From NCBI GenBank assembly GCA_014871385.1, contig CM026425.1:3057561-3121560 (forward strand): 64,000 bases of DNA. The letters run 5' to 3'. Made by a program: the position numbers and the translations under genes. This document shows positions 58,327-64,000 of this stretch, in pieces; position 1 is the stretch's first letter, and the number at the start of each line of letters is the position of its first letter. This DNA is from Ceratodon purpureus. Taxonomy: Eukaryota > Streptophyta > Bryopsida > Pseudoditrichales > Ditrichaceae. The notes under the pieces were generated by a model, which saw only the letters and a list, made by a program, of their open reading frames with translations, made no database searches and was not told the DNA's origin.

Positions 58327-59341
58327 ATCCGATATTCCTACCTCGTCTCGGCAAATTTTTGGTAGTTCCGAATTTTGAACAGTAACCTCAACGTTCCCGA
58401 ACGTGCATGTACGAATGACTGGTTGATTATCAATGTTTATTCATATAAGCGTGCAATATGCAGATGATCATCGGCATCCGCATCCGAGATGACGATGGTG
58501 ATATGGTGTGCGTGGCTCCAAGTCAGTGCCAGTGTTGCTGGCAGAGTTTTAGAGGAAAATAGCCGATTAATATTACTGAAGGTAAACTACAACTGAGGAT
58601 GGGTGTAGAGCAGGTTCTTTTAGGTCTGAAGGATTATGTATGTACATCACTATCGTTTTCATGCTTTACTAGAATAACTTCGATTTCCTGCTGAATGCCA
58701 ACCCTATTATAAAACATATACTGAGTTTTAGAAATCCTTTTAATTACAGATTTTATTTCTGAAATCTGTAATTTATAATATGAGTGACTGAAATACTGCA
58801 TGGGAGCAAAAACAGTGTAAGAATCACGTATATATATGAAAGAACCATGATTGAGAACAGCAGAACACGCTGTATACCTAATTACAACAGCTTGTGTCTG
58901 CCAAACCCTGTTCATTACAACAAGATTTGTTTTTTAAAATTTAAAAATTGTTGGAATGTATTTGAAATGTGGCTTGAGGAGGCAACACCAGTATAAACAT
59001 GAGATATATCAACAAGTGCGTGCATAATATTTATTCATTTAATACATGATCTCAAGCAATGAATAGCTACCTAGGTTTCAAATGGATCAACAATTCTTGT
59101 CTTAATCCTAAAGAAGTCAGTTACACAAGTATGCTCGAAATTCAAGACACGGTCGCCAGTAGCCTTCTCAAAGACCTCCATTAAGTTCAGTATGTGAGTC
59201 ACACTGCATTCACAGTCCACACGTACATGATTACCTGTCTCTGCATTCAACCGAGATTACACATACTGTACCTAAAAAAATTGTAAGGAACACTAAATAT
59301 GTAAAACCTTCACAAGATTGAATATTTAAACAAAGATAACA
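58327..59341. other. Intergenic DNA after the synthetase pseudogene
   Basis: May still include eroded C-terminal sequence of the pseudogene (to about 58560: an open run MIIGIRIRDDDGDM at 58462). An open minus-strand run at 59240-59071 (VRVDCECSVTHILNLMEVFE, ending KTRIVDPFET and stop) reads like protein and could be a further exon of the unidentified gene that follows. Confidence 0.4.
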
Positions 59342-60458
59342 TTATGAAGTTGAGGAATCTTCGCCGCCTTTGCAGGACGGAAATTTGGAGAGCCACGGTA
59401 GACAGTTGCATATTTTTTGCAAAAGTTTATTATGAGCAAGTTTTCTATGACAACATATATAGCAAGGTGCTTCTGAAGGTCCTGGAAATGGAATTTAATC
59501 AACATGTCCTATAACCAATCAAAGATTCAAACTCCAGTATAAGGTTTAATTTTCTGGAGAATCACCCCAGCAGAACATGTGCCTCTGGTTGTTGTACTTC
59601 AACATGAGCCCTGATGCAGGAGGAGCATGAAACCAGCCAGTATCAGGTATAGGAAACAAGTAATGTAAATATGTATAAGTTTACAAGATTGAAATATTGG
59701 CCTCAGATCAAGATCAATTCCTTAAGCTGAGTAGCCGAATGCTAACCTTGCGAGGGACTGCTGCTGGACGGAAACCATTGAACACAATTATCACAAGCAT
59801 TGGTATTATCGAATATCATAGTGAGATCAATCAAACTAAATAGGAAGCAAGCGTTCAGCAGAGGGTAACTTGCTTGTAAAATTAAAAAACGGCCAAGCTC
59901 AGTTGCTCAATATATCACCCGCTAGGTTTGAAAGTAGACCCTATGCATTCCAGGGAATTCAAGGAATTCAAGCATTTGTTTCAAAATCCAGCAGTTACAT
60001 ATAGGATTCTTTTGTGTCAGGAAAAAAAAAAACCAAAAACCAAACAAAAGCAGAAAAACAAAAACTAAGCAAAATGTACAAATGACAATCCGAAATGATG
60101 TACTTCTTTCTTCGCACAAATGAAATTCCATTGCCTGAAAACGAAAACAGTACAGCGGACAGTAGAGAGGCCAAAAACCCGACCCAGCACACTACGCATG
60201 TGTCCTACCTTATATCCACCGCGAATCAGAAGATCACCACACTGAGCAAACTGTTGCGAATCGATAAATTCAATGGTGCCAATTTTCAGGGCATTGCAAA
60301 GGGGCCCAACTTGATGTCATCAGTCAATAGAATGCGTGCTGCTAACCTCCACAGAAAAATGAGAAACACTTATCCAGATTCCCACGATCTCCCACAATCG
60401 CACTTGACTTTGCAGAAACCAACAGCTGGACAGCTGAATTAGCATCATGCAAACCCAT
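59342..60458 (-). CDS. Unidentified multi-exon gene or pseudogene
   Basis: Several exon-like blocks with GT-AG edges on the minus strand. At about 60439-60355 a block reads VQLLVSAKSSAIVGDRGNLD and ends at a GTTAGC donor. At about 60315-60211 another reads NALKIGTIEFIDSQQFAQCG and then DLLIRGGYK. At 59835-59747 the run is LIDLTMIFDNTNACDNCVQW, then FPSSSSPSQ. At 59610-59566 two frames stay open (AHVEVQQPEAHVLLG or MLKYNNQRHMFCW), and at 59444-59342 they continue as GKLAHNKLLQKICNCLPWL to a stop, or as INFCKKYATVYRGSPNF. The Cys pairs hint at a zinc-finger tail, perhaps GRF- or knuckle-like, but I cannot make one phase run through all blocks. Product unknown, and decay is possible. Confidence 0.3.
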
Positions 60459-63400
60459 ATCTCAACAAATGTGAGCCTGTCTGCTTCCTCCTGAAATCCA
60501 AACTAAAACTGTGAATAGCAACTTCGGGCTTTTGCCCCATTTGTTACATTAAAGGAGAGAAATAATCGCAAAACCTTGGACATTTTGTGGGGCCCACCGT
60601 CGAAAAACTTGGTCTACATTTCAGGAGCACCTGTAACCTTCAGACTAAATTTCACGTGACTATTATAAAAATATCATGTCAGCTGTCTCTGGGCAAGTCG
60701 TCAACGCTACATCAGCTCGAAGAAAAAAAGGACTGTCACGACTCACGTGTGTTTCCAGGAACCTATGGCCTAAGTGAACAGTCAATCACTCCGCTCCAAA
60801 TGACTTTGCACGAAAGAGGCCCTAACATAAGGCTTTCAGGTGAAGACAAGGCAGAATAGTCTACACAATACAATGCTAATTCAACACTTTTCGGCGTACC
60901 GACAGAGAACTTGACCGACCCAATTTATATCAATTATAGCTTTGTTGTGAAATCAAATTTTGCTGTGAAGAGAACAAATGTTTTGGGTGCCATGTGCTGC
61001 GTGCTTTGGTGCCGAATTCACTTTATTTGTTCACCTAAATATGTCCAGCAAAAGCGGACATGAGTATGTCTAGCAGAAGCTAGATTGTAACAGCTGCAAC
61101 AATTGCTTATAACATGGCCAACTGGCCAGGAATATTTTCCGATTCGTGGTGATAACTCTTACACAGTTGACCGCACAATTCTCACACATTGTGGGACTTT
61201 GAAATGTCCCATGGTCATTTTCATATCAAAGCTGACAGGCTCACTTCTATCATTAAGGTAATGATGTTCTACAGGAACCAGTTCATTATAGTCGGAAAGT
61301 TAGAGAAAGTACCGCATATCTGTAGATTCTGTCATCTCTTCAAGTCATTGGTACTCCTCAACTGATCCTTCATATAAGCTGGCTAGCTAGGTTCTAGCTG
61401 CACCGCCTTGCGTCGTCTGACTGGTAATATATATATCACGGGTCTGTGTTATCAACACATGAAGATCAAGGCATCTGATGATGTATGCTGCTGGGACTCT
61501 GCTTCTGCTGCCTGGTTATGTTTCTAGCTGAAACATTCAACTTCATTACTGGTGTAAGACACGGACTACTCACTACTCCAGTACAAGAGCAGTCAATGAT
61601 GCGTAACGCCAACCACAGACTTGTCCTTCTAGAGCAAATTTTGTAATACTGTTTGTTTCTTAGACACAATTTTTGAAAGTTAATCAGATGACCACAATTA
61701 ACTTTTAGACAATACTAGATATGGAGACGATGGTTAGCGAGGCACACCGCACCCTTAGATGATAGAACCTTGAAATGTCCGGATGCACTGAGTTCCATAT
61801 ATCCCAAAGTGTAACATTGGAAGTTAAGTATTAAAAAATCAATGATAGCTTCTAGTTACTGGCAGAGCTTGCAAAAGTTAGGCAGAGGACCAATTGAAAT
61901 GAACAAGGCACCCAAAGAACTAGGCGTCAGTCTGCACTAAGCGAGGAAGCCACTTTTTCATCAGGAGAATCGATTAGATCTTTTACCACAGACTACCTGT
62001 GGTACTTCAGCTTGGCAACTTCGCGCCCTGGGAGCTGCAAAAAATTTGGAGCAGCTCCAGCTCATCGGAAGTGTACCCGATTCCGAAAGCATAAAAGTAG
62101 ATTCTGAACAGCAAAGAGCGATTCAGAAATAAAGAAGCCGGTAGGTACAAGGTGATCATGCAACACGCGCAATAGCCAAGGGCTCGAAATGATTTTTGTT
62201 CAACAGTCTCTTTCATTGTAGCTAAACAGATGAAATGCAATAGAATACAAACCTTGTGGAAGCATTGTTCTCTTCTAGCTAGCCGGGTAGCCAGCTGCGC
62301 GTGTTGACAGCTTCCCCGGGGATGCTTGCCCTCTTCCCATATTTCGGGAGCATGACACCATTCCGATCTCAGGCTCACCAAGTCACCCACCTCGATTGGT
62401 CCCCGGGATTGATCTGGAATCTGCTCAACTCTGGGACGCCTGGGCTCTGGCAGATGCTCACAATATTAGGGCAGCCGTTAAATGTTACGACCAAAAGTTG
62501 TAAAACAATTGTGGAGGCTGCATAGTAAATATCATTACTGGTACTTCTTTCAAACTTAAGGTCTAATCAGATCATGGTCATTATTTCTCATGTCAACAAC
62601 TATTCCAACCTTACCTTTAGGAATCGATCTCTTCGAGAGTATTAAAGGCGGTTTCAACCAGGTCGCCCAGAAACCTAATCGCAGAGCACATCAATCCTCA
62701 ACTAGCGACTTTGCAGCTTAACTACGAACTTCAGCATCCAGCAACTTCAGAGTATGTTGACCTAACCCGGAACCGCCCTACACAGCTTGCATTTAGGTGT
62801 CGAAGTGTGTTGCAACTTGGCTCGCCGAATGTCAGTGACCACAATATCATAAAGAACTCGATGTCGAGCAGGGTTCAAAGTCTTGAGTAGTATGTAGCAA
62901 ATAGCTTTACCTTGCAACTGAATTAGCACAAGTAACAAGACTCACTCAGTTTTTAGTGGAAAACGATCCGGGAAGATCATCGCCGGCAGAGTTAGCAATA
63001 CACCGTCGAACAGTAACTTCACAGCACCGGCTGCACAGAAGATCCCCTATATTCGACAGGGTGGACTCTGGAGTCTAGCATGAGAATATTGAGGAACAGT
63101 CAAAGTTATGAATAGTTTTATAAAGATAGGAGTCTACAATTTGAAAATAGAAACTTGTCTTTATCACTTTTGCAACTGTTATTGAAACTGTTAGAAAGTT
63201 CATACCTGTAATAACTGCCCAGGGTATCTACCTATGGATATATGTTCAGAATTCTTGTTTCATGAGAATGGACTATCAAAGGTACTCAGACTGTCTGTAT
63301 AGATTCTTAAGATAAAATCAGGTTCTGGAAATAATTTTAACTTCGTATTATGATTATAACCATGATCTTTATATAGAATATTTAAATATATTTATTATTA

Positions 63401-64000
63401 AGATTTCACTAATAAAATTAAACTTATAAAACTCATTTATTTAAATAATTGTAACGAGATATAAAATTATTTTTAAAAAATTAATTTAAAAAACATACAA
63501 ACTGTCTGAGCAACTTTGATAGTCCATACTAACATGTAACAAAATCACTAAACATGTATACATAAATTCTTTCAAATATTTCTTGAACTGCATGTAAAGC
63601 AACAAGTTGATCGACCTGAACAAAATAAAGGCAAGCATTAGTATAATATATTGCATTCAGACCTTGAACCCAAACTAGAATGTAGCACATGCAACGCACA
63701 ACATGTCTAGTTAGAAGTTCGGAGACTAGCTAAATCATGTAAGAAAACGGTTTGTGAACCAGGTCCTAGTCACCGACAAGTATTTCGGCAGAGTACAGTC
63801 TCGGTATGCAGTTTCATTGGAACAGTTCTACAGATCAGGTGACGCTAGTACTACTCACGAGCAGTAAGATCATGTGAGAGCTGCTGCCGGAAGCAGAATC
63901 ATGAGTTCATAAAACTGATCATGCAAGCGTCTGAGAACATCAGTTCATATATTGGTCAGTGATACAACAAAATCGTCAGATCTAGCAAGCTAGCTCTCAT
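60459..64000. other. Distal DNA with one exon-like block
   Basis: At about 62460-62240 (-) a fairly GC-rich open run reads RRPRVEQIPDQSRGPIEVGD and then LVSLRSEWCHAPEIWEEGKH before a GTTTGT donor-like site. It may be a 5' exon of the gene above or unrelated. From 63330 to 63560 the DNA is strongly AT-rich. I see no further gene, RNA or repeat in this stretch. Confidence 0.35.

Noticed and set aside
1-64000. CRISPR arrays, bacterial operons or organellar origin
   Set aside because: No regularly spaced repeats, no operon structure, and spliced nuclear plant genes throughout.

Overview
This window is nuclear DNA from a land plant. The evidence is spliced genes with GT-AG introns, plant receptor families (an L-type lectin receptor kinase and an LRR receptor-like protein), an AP2/ERF transcription factor, a plant-type ATG14, and remnants of several eukaryotic DNA transposon superfamilies. 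The AT-rich, gene-sparse intergenic DNA and the intronless receptor genes make a moss or another seedless plant my best guess. That placement is inference; no single feature proves it.

Layout. 1-1.4 kb: 3' part of a two-exon AP2/ERF gene (+). 4.3-6.7 kb: intact single-exon L-lectin receptor kinase (-). 6.8-9.5 kb: old repeat DNA and coding relics. 9.7-12.4 kb: hAT-superfamily transposase (-), split by a one-base frameshift. 13.2-17.7 kb: ATG14-like autophagy gene (-), for which I assembled 12 exons in consistent phase (480 residues). 20.3-20.9 kb: a decayed Tc1/mariner-like transposase (-) abutting a decayed piggyBac-like one (+). 22.0-24.6 kb: intact LRR receptor-like protein (+). 25.4-26.8 kb: complete non-autonomous CACTA element with 12-bp inverted termini, subterminal repeats and a 3-bp target duplication. 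27.0-30.6 kb: two near-identical direct repeats of about 545 bp bracketing a small gene that resembles the core-binding domain of Crypton/DUF3504-type tyrosine recombinases. 34.8-41.2 kb: WD40-repeat gene (-) with at least 15 exons. 43.9-44.2 kb: small membrane-anchored coiled-coil protein (+). 44.5-44.95 kb: GC-rich inverted-repeat element with a G-quadruplex motif. 45-54.8 kb: very AT-rich DNA with fold-back and dispersed repeats. 55.1-58.3 kb: intron-retaining threonyl-tRNA synthetase pseudogene (+). 59.3-60.5 kb: exon-like, Cys-containing blocks of an unidentified gene (-). The last 3.5 kb shows little.

The genes do not form a pathway. They are a loosely spaced set of housekeeping genes (ATG14, WD40), surface receptors and a regulator, separated by DNA built from transposon debris. 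I found no clear new biological system. The best candidates for something under-described are the recombinase-domain gene between long direct repeats, the paired fold-back elements near 49.5-49.9 kb, and the three low-copy dispersed repeat families.
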